Below, piece by piece: positions 25,641-34,787 of a DNA stretch of 64,000 bases. The position numbers and the translations under genes were made by a program. The notes under the pieces are model-generated. The model ran no database searches. It was not told the origin of the DNA and was given only the letters and a program-made list of their open reading frames with translations. Each line of letters starts with the position of its first letter. Position 1 is the stretch's first letter. Origin of the DNA: 14-2 sp963628035 (GTDB lineage Bacteria > Bacillota > Clostridia > Lachnospirales > Lachnospiraceae); assembly GCA_963628035.1 (NCBI GenBank), contig CAVGED010000122.1, positions 1-64,000 of the forward strand. Direction: 5' to 3'.

Positions 25641-26219
25641 TCATTTAACTGCGGCGCTTGCCAGAACGCTGGGCAGAGAATTTTTCAGCACACGGGAAAA
25701 ATATTCCACCACCTTTTCTGGGTCGTGTCCCTCCTTGTCGGTAAATTCATCAATCAGCATTCCGGCAATCGCTTCGGTATAAAAATGAGCAAGAAATACC
25801 TTGAACTGGTCTTCGACATGCATACCGATCTGCTGTTCGGCATTGAGAATGATTTCTCGTGTAATGCCGATGAAGTCTGAATAAAAAAAGCGTTTCATCT
25901 CGTCCCGGCCCATACTGTCATAGGCACAGCACAACAGATGCTTATTCGTCTTCACATAATCCAGCACAAACAGAATGGCCTCCCGGTAATCCACAAGCAG
26001 ATCAAACTGTTTGACGACCTCAATTGCTTCTTCCTCCAGCATCCACTTCAGCAGAGCATAAATGTCTTCAAAATGATAATAAAATGTCTTGCGGTTGACT
26101 CCGCAGTCGGCAATGATCTCGCTGACGGTAATTTTGGAAAGCGGTTTTTTCTCCATAGCCTTTTTCAAGGAAGCCGCCAGTGTTTTCTTTGTATTTAAAG
26201 TTGTTATTTCGTGTTTCAT
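25641..26219 (-). CDS. TetR/AcrR family transcriptional regulator
   Basis: The 192-residue protein has an N-terminal helix-turn-helix (KITVSEIIADCGVNRKTFYYHF, about residues 26-47 in two short blocks) and an all-helical ligand domain, in the DhaS-like subgroup. I start at ATG 26219; the GTG at 26231 lies directly on the AAGGAG and cannot use it. It is divergent from the MMPL cassette, and the 218-base gap carries two perfect ATTTG-N5-CAAAT dyads, likely its operators. It probably represses the exporter operon; the inducer is unknown. Confidence 0.92.
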   Translation of the reverse strand: MKHEITTLNTKKTLAASLKKAMEKKPLSKITVSEIIADCGVNRKTFYYHFEDIYALLKWMLEEEAIEVVKQFDLLVDYREAILFVLDYVKTNKHLLCCAYDSMGRDEMKRFFYSDFIGITREIILNAEQQIGMHVEDQFKVFLAHFYTEAIAGMLIDEFTDKEGHDPEKVVEYFSRVLKNSLPSVLASAAVK

Positions 26220-26287
26220 GATAGATCTCACTCCTTTTTATTTATTATACACTTGACCATCAATTTATTCAAGGAACATTACGAAAC

Positions 26288-26302
26288 ATTTGTCCGGCAA
26301 AT
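26288..26302. promoter_or_regulatory. Putative TetR operator 1
   Basis: ATTTGTCCGGCAAAT is an inverted repeat with five-base arms and a five-base centre. The same motif recurs at 26317-26331, and half-related TTTGTCCG and TTTGACCG occur at about 26339 and 26370, all in the divergent promoter region of the TetR gene and MMPL operon. Confidence 0.7.
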
Positions 26303-26316
26303 CGTGATGCACTTTC

Positions 26317-26331
26317 ATTTGCCCGTCAAAT
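26317..26331. promoter_or_regulatory. Putative TetR operator 2
   Basis: ATTTGCCCGTCAAAT has the same arms and spacing as operator 1, 29 bases (about three helical turns) away centre to centre, suggesting cooperative binding on one DNA face. Confidence 0.7.
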
Positions 26332-26437
26332 TGCATATTTTTGTCCGTTTTTTACCTAAACAGCACCTATTTGACCGTTTTATTCTTTCTGTTTTTCTAT
26401 TATACTGACCACCGAAATCAAGGAAAGGAGCGGAAAT

Positions 26438-26755
26438 ATGAGTGAGAAACGATACCGTATCTGTCTATCCGTACCGCTCGGACGACGAAACGGAACAATG
26501 CTTGTTCACGAATCAGGCGGGCAGGTAGATGGCTGGCTGGAAGTGATGAATCGGAAAAACGCATTTTTCGGTCAACTTTCAAACGATGGGGAACTCACGA
26601 TTTCGGGAGTGATTCAATCGTTGATCAGTACCATACATTATACGGCAACGGGAACAATCAGCGGACGCAAAATACGATTAAACCTGAAAACGGCGTCCGG
26701 TGCATATTATCCGGTCTCCGGAGAGGAGTTTAACATTGATGACAAAGTTTTATAA
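26438..26755 (+). CDS. Small hypothetical protein of the MMPL cassette
   Basis: A 105-residue soluble protein predicted to be mostly beta strand (alternating patterns ending ATGTISGRKIRLNLKT). No signal peptide, no membrane segment and no catalytic motif are visible. AAAGGAG lies 8-10 bases before the ATG. It is the first gene after the TetR operators and overlaps the MMPL start by 17 bases, so it belongs to that operon. I do not recognise the family. Confidence 0.75.
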   Translation: MSEKRYRICLSVPLGRRNGTMLVHESGGQVDGWLEVMNRKNAFFGQLSNDGELTISGVIQSLISTIHYTATGTISGRKIRLNLKTASGAYYPVSGEEFNIDDKVL

Positions 26756-28796
26756 ACACATCGTCAACCATCAAAAATTGATCCTTGCCGTATTTCTGAT
26801 CTTATTTATGGTTTGCCTGGGGTGTAAGCAGTTTGTTGCCGTGAATTACGATATGAACGACTATCTGCCGAAGAAAAGCCCATCCACACAGGCTTTGGAT
26901 CTGATGGATCAGGAATACGACGGAGGGATACCGAATGCGCGAGTAATGGTGCAGAATGTCACGGTTCCGCAGGCGCTGGAGTACAAAGAGAAGCTGCTTG
27001 CGGTTGACGGCGTTACCGACGTAACCTGGCTCGATGACGTGGCAAGCGTGACCGTTCCGCTGGAAACATTGGACACCGATACGGTCGAAAGCTACTATAA
27101 GGACGGGAATGCGCTGTTTTCGGTGACGGTCGCAGAGGATAAGCGTATAGAGGCCGTCGATGCCATTCGGGAGATCATCGGAGATGACAACGCCATGACC
27201 GGCAGCGCCGTCACAACGGCGGTTGCCACTACAAGCACGGTCAGTGAAATATCAACCATTGCCGCCATTGCGGTAGCCTTTGTGCTGTTCGTACTGATTC
27301 TTACCACGACCTCCTTCGCTGAGCCGTTCCTGGTGATGGCGGGGCTTGGCGTTGCGGTGGTGATCAACGCAGGCAGCAACCTGATGTTTGGAGAGATTTC
27401 CTTTGTAACCAACGCGGCGGGCAGTATTTTGCAGCTTGCGGTGTCTCTGGATTACTCTGTTTTCCTCCTGCACCGCTTTGCGGAGTGCAGGGAGACGACA
27501 TCCGACCCGAAAGAGGCGATGGTGCAGGCGCTTACCATGTCCACCACCTCGATCCTGTCCAGCGGACTGACAACGGTCATTGGTTTCCTGGCTCTGTGTC
27601 TGATGCAGTTCCGGATCGGTCCGGACCTTGGTCTTGCATTGGCAAAGGGTGTGGCGATCAGCTTGATTACCGTTTTCACCTTTATGCCCGCACTGATTCT
27701 GAGCACCTACAAGCTGATCGACAAAACGAAACATCGTTCCTTTATGCCGTCCTTCAGAGGTTTCGGTAAATTTGTCAGCCATGTGATGATGCCGCTTGTG
27801 ATCGTATTTGCCATTTTGATCGCACCCAGCTATCTGGCGTCCAACGCCAACAGTTTTTATTACGGCGCATCTCATATATTTGGAAGCAAAACGCAGCTTG
27901 GCGCGGACACGGAAAAAATTGAGGACGCATTTGGTCAGCAGGATACTTATGTGCTAATGGTTCCCAAGGACAGTACCGCAACGCAGGCAGAACTGTCGGA
28001 AGCGCTCCGCGATATTCCACAGGTGAAAAGCATTCTTTCCTATGTGGACACGGTTGGTGCAACGATCCCGGAGCAATATCTGGACACCGGGACGCTTTCC
28101 AAGCTGAACAGCGACCATTACACCCGCATGGTTCTGACGGTCGACGCTGCATATGAGGGCGACGAAACCTTTTCGTTAGTGGAAACCATTCGGGAAACCG
28201 CAGAAAAGTATTATCTCGGAGAATGGTATTTGGCCGGTGAAGGAGTATCTACCTATGACTTGATGGATACTGTCACTGACGATATGGTAAAGGTAAACCT
28301 TGTGGCTATCGGCGCGGTGTTCGTGGTGTTGCTTTTCACGATGAAGTCGCTGATCCTGCCTGTGATCCTGGTGCTGTCCATTGAAACAGCCATCTGGATC
28401 AACCTTTCCATTCCATATTTCAGCGATCAGACGATTTTTTACATCGCCTATCTGATCATCAGCTCGATTCAGCTGGGTGCGACAGTGGATTATGCCATTC
28501 TGTTTACTGATCGATACAAGGAGATGCGACAGACCTACGCAAAAAGAGAAGGGATCATTCAGACGATTTCAGCAGTATCGGTTTCCGTATTGACTTCGGC
28601 GAGTGTTCTGACCGTGGTTGGCTTTCTGCTCGGGACATTCTCGACCCACGGACTGCTTTCGCAGCTCGGATACTTTCTCGGGAAAGGAACGCTTTGCTCA
28701 CTTGCCATTGTGCTGTTCGTTCTGCCGGGACTGCTGTACCTGTTTGATAAACTGATCGTGAAAAATAAAAAATCCAAGGAGGTTCTTTCAAAATGA
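26739..28796 (+). CDS. MMPL/RND-family membrane exporter
   Basis: The 685-residue protein (start ATG 26739 with AGGAG ten bases upstream; the longer frame's N-terminus is out-of-frame coding of the previous gene) has the MMPL plan: one helix (about 12-32), an extracellular domain, five to six helices (about 170-330), a second domain and a second helix block (about 520-680). The repeated motif VSLDYSVFLLHRF and VDYAILFTDRY, one in each half, marks the proton-relay helices. MMPL proteins export lipids or hydrophobic compounds using the proton gradient. The next gene overlaps its stop. Confidence 0.94.
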   Translation: MTKFYKHIVNHQKLILAVFLILFMVCLGCKQFVAVNYDMNDYLPKKSPSTQALDLMDQEYDGGIPNARVMVQNVTVPQALEYKEKLLAVDGVTDVTWLDDVASVTVPLETLDTDTVESYYKDGNALFSVTVAEDKRIEAVDAIREIIGDDNAMTGSAVTTAVATTSTVSEISTIAAIAVAFVLFVLILTTTSFAEPFLVMAGLGVAVVINAGSNLMFGEISFVTNAAGSILQLAVSLDYSVFLLHRFAECRETTSDPKEAMVQALTMSTTSILSSGLTTVIGFLALCLMQFRIGPDLGLALAKGVAISLITVFTFMPALILSTYKLIDKTKHRSFMPSFRGFGKFVSHVMMPLVIVFAILIAPSYLASNANSFYYGASHIFGSKTQLGADTEKIEDAFGQQDTYVLMVPKDSTATQAELSEALRDIPQVKSILSYVDTVGATIPEQYLDTGTLSKLNSDHYTRMVLTVDAAYEGDETFSLVETIRETAEKYYLGEWYLAGEGVSTYDLMDTVTDDMVKVNLVAIGAVFVVLLFTMKSLILPVILVLSIETAIWINLSIPYFSDQTIFYIAYLIISSIQLGATVDYAILFTDRYKEMRQTYAKREGIIQTISAVSVSVLTSASVLTVVGFLLGTFSTHGLLSQLGYFLGKGTLCSLAIVLFVLPGLLYLFDKLIVKNKKSKEVLSK

Positions 28797-30373
28797 AACA
28801 TATAAAGAAATTAACGGCAGCGGCATTGTCCGTACTGCTCCTGGGCTCTTTAACGATTCCGGCGTTCGCCGAAACTGCACCCTCTGAAAAAGAGGAGGTC
28901 ATTTATATCATGACCGACGCTTCCGGTAAAGTGACCGATATGGAAGCAGTCAACATCTTTGCGGGCGGCGATATTACCGACTACGGAGATTACTCCGCCG
29001 TCAAGGTACTCAATACGACCGACAAGATTTCCCAAAACGGGAACAAGATCACGTTCTCGTCTAATGCAGAGAAGGTCTACTACCAGGGAACCATGAAGAA
29101 CACTGCGATCCCGTGGAACATCTCCATCCGGTACTTCTTAGACGGAAAAGAGTATTCCGTCGAGGATATTGCGGGGAAGAGCGGCGCACTTGAGATTCGT
29201 TTCTCGGTCAGCAAAAACGAAAGCTACAAGGGCAGCTTCTATGAGGACTATGCGCTTCAGGCTTCGTTCACGCTGGGCACCAATCTCTGCAAGAACATTG
29301 TCAGCAGCGGTGCAACCGTAGCAAATGTGGGCAGCGACAAGCAGCTCACCTATACGATCCTACCCGGCAAGGGCATTGACACGGTTATCAAGGCGGATGT
29401 CACAGATTTCGAAATGGATTCGGTTGCCATCAACGGTGTTCGCTTGAATATGAATTTTGAAGTGGACGACTCTGTGCTGACAGACAAAGTAAACGAGCTT
29501 GTTTCGGCTATCGGCGAATTAAATAGTGGTGCTTCGGAGGTCCGTGACGGAACCGGAAAACTGTATGACGCTACCGGAACGCTGAACGGCAAGGTCGGAG
29601 AGCTGAACACCGGAGTCGGAAGTTTGACCGACGGAGCAGGCGACCTGTATTCCGGGCTGACAAGCATCACGGCAAAGAACGATCAGCTGACCGGTGCGGC
29701 ATACACGGCGTATGAAGGTCTGTGCACCGCCGCTGCCACGGCGCTGAACAGCCAGCTGGAAGCGAACGGTATGGATCCCGTTACGCTTACTCCGTCTACC
29801 TATTCCGCCGTACTGATGGGGCTGCTTGAAAAGATGAATGCCGATGCCGTATATCAGCAGGCCTATCAAGCGGCATTACAGCAGGTGACGAAGCAGGTTT
29901 CCAAGCTAAAAGGACAGCTCGACAACTATGGAGCCTTTTATCAGGGGCTTTTGGACTATACGGGCGCTGTCAGCGACGCTGCGGCAGGAGCCAAAGTCCT
30001 GAAGCTGAATATGGATACGCTTTACAGCAACACCGGAATGCTCAAAGTATCTGTCGGGGAGCTGAATGACGCCGTTCGTAAGCTGTACGACGGAACGAAA
30101 GACCTTGCAAACGGTACCGCGGAGTTTGTCGATAAAACCTCGGATATGGATACGCAGATCAGCGACGAGATTGATTCCATGATTTCTTCCATTTCCGGAA
30201 GCGATGCCGAGGTCGTGTCCTTTGTTTCCGACAAAAACACCAAGGTGGACTCCGTGCAGTTCGTAATCAAAACGGCAGCCATTGAGAAAGCAGAAACAAC
30301 TGTGAGCGATGCGGTAGAGGAAGCGCCGCTTACCTTCTGGCAGAAGCTGCTTCGTCTGTTCGGGCTTTATTGA
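28793..30373 (+). CDS. Secreted YhgE-like heptad-repeat protein, MMPL partner
   Basis: The 526-residue protein has a signal peptide (MKHIKKL..GSLTIPAFA, cleavage near residue 26). After a beta-rich N-terminal half come two blocks of Leu-x-x-Gly heptads (about 240-300 and 410-450: LNSGASEV, LYDATGTL, LNTGVGSL, LYDGTKDL), the pattern of YhgE/Pip-type proteins. The C-terminus ends in a short hydrophobic FWQKLLRLFGLY that could touch the membrane. The start overlaps the MMPL stop (ATGA). By position it is probably an extracytoplasmic partner extending the exporter across the wall. Confidence 0.85.
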   Translation: MKHIKKLTAAALSVLLLGSLTIPAFAETAPSEKEEVIYIMTDASGKVTDMEAVNIFAGGDITDYGDYSAVKVLNTTDKISQNGNKITFSSNAEKVYYQGTMKNTAIPWNISIRYFLDGKEYSVEDIAGKSGALEIRFSVSKNESYKGSFYEDYALQASFTLGTNLCKNIVSSGATVANVGSDKQLTYTILPGKGIDTVIKADVTDFEMDSVAINGVRLNMNFEVDDSVLTDKVNELVSAIGELNSGASEVRDGTGKLYDATGTLNGKVGELNTGVGSLTDGAGDLYSGLTSITAKNDQLTGAAYTAYEGLCTAAATALNSQLEANGMDPVTLTPSTYSAVLMGLLEKMNADAVYQQAYQAALQQVTKQVSKLKGQLDNYGAFYQGLLDYTGAVSDAAAGAKVLKLNMDTLYSNTGMLKVSVGELNDAVRKLYDGTKDLANGTAEFVDKTSDMDTQISDEIDSMISSISGSDAEVVSFVSDKNTKVDSVQFVIKTAAIEKAETTVSDAVEEAPLTFWQKLLRLFGLY

Positions 30374-30397
30374 TATTGAAAAACACCGAAAACTGTA

Positions 30398-30427
30398 TTG
30401 CGTATATCCCGGTAAATATGATATCAT
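30398..30427 (+). promoter_or_regulatory. Possible promoter of GGDEF gene copy 1
   Basis: TTGCGT (30398-30403) and TATCAT (30422-30427) with an 18-base spacer, 60 bases upstream of the start. Confidence 0.45.
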
Positions 30428-30486
30428 GATAAGAAGAAAGTGGTGGGAACACGGACGGCACGGAATGTTAAAGGAGTATTATACAA

Positions 30487-31581
30487 ATGAAAGCAACAGA
30501 CCCATATAAGAAGTTTATTGAAGAAATACGGATCGCTGTGGTATCAGATGAACTGAGGCGCAAAGTTTCATTCTATCTTTTGAGTGGAGCGCTTTCGCTG
30601 ACGTCCTTCGTGATGACGGTTGTAAACTTCTTTACTGCGGAATATGTACTTTTGTTTGCTACCCTTATTTTTTCCGTCCTGTGTCTTATCAATATACTTC
30701 TATTATACTTCACAAAGGTGCCGGAGATTATCGTTTATGATACCTTTGGCGTGGAAGCTATGGCACTGCTGGCGTTCTTTTTTATCAGCGGCATACCGGA
30801 CGGCTTCAGTGCGCTGTGGATATGTCTGATCCCAAGCTTTGCGCTGCTGATCTTCGGGACAAAGAGGGGAAGCGTATTCTGCCTGTTTGCAATGGGATTG
30901 CTGGTCTTTCTGTTCTGGCTTCCCGTTGGCAGATCAATGCTGATGTATTCGTATAATGAAACATTTATGCTGCGTTTCCCCTTTTTGTACGTCTCGGTTT
31001 ACTTGATCTCTCTGCTCATTGAATGTGTGCGTAAGGAGACGCAGAAGCAGCTTGAAGAGACCCGGAATCAATATCATTCGTTATATCGCCATGATGCTTT
31101 GACCGGTTTATACAATCGTTATGGAATCAACGAATATCTGGAAAAGGCATTTGCCGATAAAAACAACCGACATGTGTCGATTATCCTTTTGGATATTGAT
31201 GATTTTAAGAATATCAATGACGAATACGGACATGAAGGCGGAGATGAAGTGCTGAAAATGGTAGCTTCCATACCGCCGAGATTCATGTGTAAGCATTGCC
31301 ATTGCTGTCGTTGGGGCGGCGAAGAGTTTCTGCTGATCATGCAGTGTGAGCATGATGCTGTATATGCTGCGGAGAAGATCAGACGGGAAATCGAACAGAC
31401 GCCTGTTCGATACGATGGAAGAGCAATTCATGTCACAGTCAGCGTTGGTGTATGCATAGCCGATGACTTGTCCGATGTCACGGTTCACGATGTGATCGAT
31501 CAGGCGGATAAAGCGATGTATATGTCTAAGATGAACGGAAAGAACCAGGTTACGACCCGTACCATAAAGCGGGCAGAATAA
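30487..31581 (+). CDS. Membrane diguanylate cyclase (GGDEF), copy 1
   Basis: The 364-residue protein has five or six N-terminal transmembrane helices (about 28-175) with no obvious sensory domain, a short linker, and a GGDEF domain (about 195-360) with active-site GGEEF at 277-281, so it should make cyclic di-GMP. The allosteric RxxD inhibitory motif is not seen upstream of GGEEF; instead there is an unusual CKHCHCC cluster just before it. It is nearly identical to the gene at 41432-42526. AAGGAG lies upstream of the ATG. Confidence 0.92.
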   Translation: MKATDPYKKFIEEIRIAVVSDELRRKVSFYLLSGALSLTSFVMTVVNFFTAEYVLLFATLIFSVLCLINILLLYFTKVPEIIVYDTFGVEAMALLAFFFISGIPDGFSALWICLIPSFALLIFGTKRGSVFCLFAMGLLVFLFWLPVGRSMLMYSYNETFMLRFPFLYVSVYLISLLIECVRKETQKQLEETRNQYHSLYRHDALTGLYNRYGINEYLEKAFADKNNRHVSIILLDIDDFKNINDEYGHEGGDEVLKMVASIPPRFMCKHCHCCRWGGEEFLLIMQCEHDAVYAAEKIRREIEQTPVRYDGRAIHVTVSVGVCIADDLSDVTVHDVIDQADKAMYMSKMNGKNQVTTRTIKRAE

Positions 31582-31617
31582 ATATATTTTATGCAGGGAA
31601 ATACGGAGGAAAGAAAA

Positions 31618-33090
31618 ATGACTGACAGTGGACGTGAAAGTGAAAAAATCGACCTTCTTTATGAAGGGTTTGTTTCCCGCTCACTGATTTCTCTTGATGA
31701 GAAATCGGCGAATAAATACCTGCAATTATATAATCATTACGAGTGTGAGCAGACAAATGCTCACAAGTATTGGATTGCTATGATGGGCTTGGCTTTGTGC
31801 GCCAAAAATACGCCGATGCTGAGCCTGTTTTATTGTTTATCCGAAGGAATGGATAATGAGGCAGACTTCCTGGAGATTTGTGAGAAGGAAATCCAAGAAT
31901 CAAATCTTGGCTATTCCTACAGGGCTGGTGATTTGCAAAAGACCTTTGAGTATATGTTAACCCAGGAAAAGCCGGAAGAATTTATGACAATTCTTGGTTG
32001 GGCTGCCAATGTCATCAGAACGAAACAAGATGAAAAAATATATTTTAAGTTTAGAGATAACAAAGCAGAAAAGATTGAAGCAGATAAGATAGTAACATTT
32101 ATTATATCGGAGTATAACAAAGAACGTGCCTGGAAACTGCTGGCTGAATATACGTACAAATCAAAGAAAGTAACACTGAATTTTATTGCCAATAGTGTGT
32201 GGTTTCTTAGATTTAAAGATACATCCTATGCATTGAACAATTGTATAAATGTGCTTGAGCGGTATGCGGATAATAGTTTGCCCAGAAACTTTCTTTGGTG
32301 CTGTCTGTCGATATGGAATAGTAACACCGGCAAGTCAATAGAAGGTTATAAAACTGCCTTTATTGAGCATATCAGAAGATGTAAATCTTTTCAGAATGCA
32401 GATTCGGACGTTGTTGAACAGTGGTATCATATGCTCTATGCGCAAACAAAACCGGAACAAAGTGATTTCTTTGTGGCCATAGAGATAGCAAAGCAGAGTA
32501 ACACATTTGGTGCATTTTACAAGATGTTCATGAAAGAGGAAACACCCTATAAATTATGGATGAGTCGCGATATTGCCTCATTTATTCGTTTCTGCTCTGC
32601 TTATGTTTATTGTGCTGATAACGAGTGCTTCCATGATGCCTTGGGTGAAATCAGAGAACTTCGAAATCAAATCGGTTCTTTTTGTATTTCGAAGAATGAT
32701 CGTTCTGCTCTGATGTGGCTGGATGATCTTATGGCAAATAGGAACGCTTGCATGGCGGATGATTATTTTGTGGAAGCCTCAATGGAGGTTTTATCGTCAT
32801 ACCCGGAAGCACCTTCGAATGAAGTTGTTTCCAAATGGATTACTTCGAATTCTTCGCATCGTTTGCCGAATTACGATTTGCTGAGAAACTGGATTAACAC
32901 TTTTGGAAATATGCGGATCGTTAATAATGCGGATTATGCGATTACTCACTATATCAGCAAAAATTATCTGCCTGAGGATAACGAAGAACGCGAAAACTTC
33001 TTTCGAATAAGGTTCTTCCTTTCTGAGAAATACATTGTCTTGCAACCCCGATTCCTGCTGACTTCAGGGCCAAAATGCATAAGGACTTAG
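31618..33090 (+). CDS. N-terminal helical-repeat segment of a broken giant ATPase-HEPN protein
   Basis: Start at ATG 31618, eight bases after GGAGG. The 490 residues look all-helical with TPR/HEAT-like spacing and no signal peptide. The frame ends in 10 or so residues (SGPKCIRT) that look like read-through in the wrong frame: at the GGG near 33067, one extra base would continue as SGAKMHKDLEYL into the next frame. I therefore read it as the first part of a single protein with the two following frames. Family not recognised; low-GC, AT-rich codon use compared with the MMPL genes upstream suggests a different origin. Confidence 0.6.
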   Translation: MTDSGRESEKIDLLYEGFVSRSLISLDEKSANKYLQLYNHYECEQTNAHKYWIAMMGLALCAKNTPMLSLFYCLSEGMDNEADFLEICEKEIQESNLGYSYRAGDLQKTFEYMLTQEKPEEFMTILGWAANVIRTKQDEKIYFKFRDNKAEKIEADKIVTFIISEYNKERAWKLLAEYTYKSKKVTLNFIANSVWFLRFKDTSYALNNCINVLERYADNSLPRNFLWCCLSIWNSNTGKSIEGYKTAFIEHIRRCKSFQNADSDVVEQWYHMLYAQTKPEQSDFFVAIEIAKQSNTFGAFYKMFMKEETPYKLWMSRDIASFIRFCSAYVYCADNECFHDALGEIRELRNQIGSFCISKNDRSALMWLDDLMANRNACMADDYFVEASMEVLSSYPEAPSNEVVSKWITSNSSHRLPNYDLLRNWINTFGNMRIVNNADYAITHYISKNYLPEDNEERENFFRIRFFLSEKYIVLQPRFLLTSGPKCIRT

Positions 33091-34787
33091 AGTACCTGAA
33101 CAAACTTGAGGAGTATTTAAGCTACGAGACAGGCGTGGATACCTTTGCTGATGCTATCGATGACGATTCTATCAGGGAAAGCTTTATTTATTGCGGAATT
33201 ACGAATTATTGGGATAAAACCCTCGAAAAATGTCTGGACATTAGCGCTGACCTTACTCCGTATGCTGAAGCGATCGAAGACTACTTCCAGGTAATCGATG
33301 ATCGTCCTGTTCGCCGTCGCTTGTTGCAGATGTATGTATTCTCCTCTGCGGCACAAATTATGTTTGAAGATGATGGCGTCAATACGGACGCGGTATCAAA
33401 TATAAAGGATGTGCGCAATTACTATGATCAAATAAGCAATGGTGATATGGAGATTTCGGGATATTTGTCCTCTGTTAAAAAATTAACAGAAACCATTCAG
33501 CCTTCTCTCTTAGGAGTAATGAAGCTTTTAGAAGATGCTCGTTCTAACAGCGATAGATTGAAAATGATTCAGGGCGTAATTTTTGTGCTTTCCAGGAAAG
33601 ATCTGAAGCAATTTCGGGCAAAGATAGGATTTATAGAGGAGGAAACGTTAAAGAACATTGTAATACCGGTACTAGTAGTTATCCAACATGGAGATGACAT
33701 TTCTGAAATGATGCTTCAAATAGCACTTAATAATGAGAAATATGCCTTCGTGATGCTGGATAACAATTTGCTGTCCTCGGTTATCGGTGTATATGAGACG
33801 AATCTCTTAAAAAGCATACTCTGTATAAATTGTGATGATTACGAAGGCGCATCGAAACACTTAACGCTTGCCGGACCACGTGATGATACCTACGGACGCT
33901 TATATGATAGCCTGCAAGAGGCTATCGCAAATAAGGCTCATCTTGATCCGACAGAAGACTTCGGTGCATCTGTTCATCAAGAGGATGTATTGCCAAGATT
34001 CTCCTTCATGAGGACATCCGATCCTAACGGTATGGGTTTGAATCAACTTGTATCCGATTTTTATTCGGAAAATCTCTATGATGCCAAAGGAAAATGTCTG
34101 ATAGCAAGTAAGATTCTTTCTCTTATTGAAGAAGGAATAACATATACGGACACAATCGATCTGCTTTTTGACTGGGGGTTTGCTGAGATAGAAGCAACCT
34201 TCGACATTGAGAAAAAAGCAAATATATTGTTCGAAATGCTTGATAATATTGACAAGCTAAAGGATGTTAAGGTATATAAAGAGCGCTTTGTTCGGAACTT
34301 CCTTTATCTGCTGCAGGAATTTGACTTTACAATATTACGCAAAGATTTCAAGCGAATCTACAGCTGTCATATGGCCTTGTACGCAAGATTCTCGCCGTAT
34401 GATAATTGTGATTGCTACGCACAGGCAATGAACATGCTTCGCGACTTGTATAGACTTGGCAGAGAGAATGTGGATCCGAATGCTGCAATGACGGAGATAA
34501 ATGAGATCAAAGCGAGAATTCTTGCGTTGCACATGAAATACCCGCAAAATCGTTTTGCAACAAAGTGTATTGATTATGTAGAACGCTTTGTTCAGCAAAT
34601 ATTTGAAAGAGGTGTCTTCGAGGTAAGGATACTAAATATAGGCAAAAAGTTCGATGGCGTTGTCTATTATCAGGTTAGAAACAAGGGGTATGAACTGATA
34701 TCGAATATTGCGCTAACATTTGCCATCGAGGGTGTACCGAGCACAATCGAGCAGGTCAGAATCCAAGTTTTATGCTGCGGAACTTAA
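33075..34787 (+). CDS. Middle helical and beta segment of the broken giant ATPase-HEPN protein
   Basis: A 570-residue frame overlapping the previous one by 16 bases, with no convincing ribosome binding site (only AGGG). It is helical up to about residue 510, then switches to a beta-rich segment (FEVRILNIGKKFDGVVYYQVRNKG..NIALTFAIEG) of the kind found as a linker before an ATPase. The final residues VRIQVLCCGT are probably out of frame. No P-loop (GxxxxGK[ST]) is present here or in the next frame. Confidence 0.55.
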   Translation: MHKDLEYLNKLEEYLSYETGVDTFADAIDDDSIRESFIYCGITNYWDKTLEKCLDISADLTPYAEAIEDYFQVIDDRPVRRRLLQMYVFSSAAQIMFEDDGVNTDAVSNIKDVRNYYDQISNGDMEISGYLSSVKKLTETIQPSLLGVMKLLEDARSNSDRLKMIQGVIFVLSRKDLKQFRAKIGFIEEETLKNIVIPVLVVIQHGDDISEMMLQIALNNEKYAFVMLDNNLLSSVIGVYETNLLKSILCINCDDYEGASKHLTLAGPRDDTYGRLYDSLQEAIANKAHLDPTEDFGASVHQEDVLPRFSFMRTSDPNGMGLNQLVSDFYSENLYDAKGKCLIASKILSLIEEGITYTDTIDLLFDWGFAEIEATFDIEKKANILFEMLDNIDKLKDVKVYKERFVRNFLYLLQEFDFTILRKDFKRIYSCHMALYARFSPYDNCDCYAQAMNMLRDLYRLGRENVDPNAAMTEINEIKARILALHMKYPQNRFATKCIDYVERFVQQIFERGVFEVRILNIGKKFDGVVYYQVRNKGYELISNIALTFAIEGVPSTIEQVRIQVLCCGT

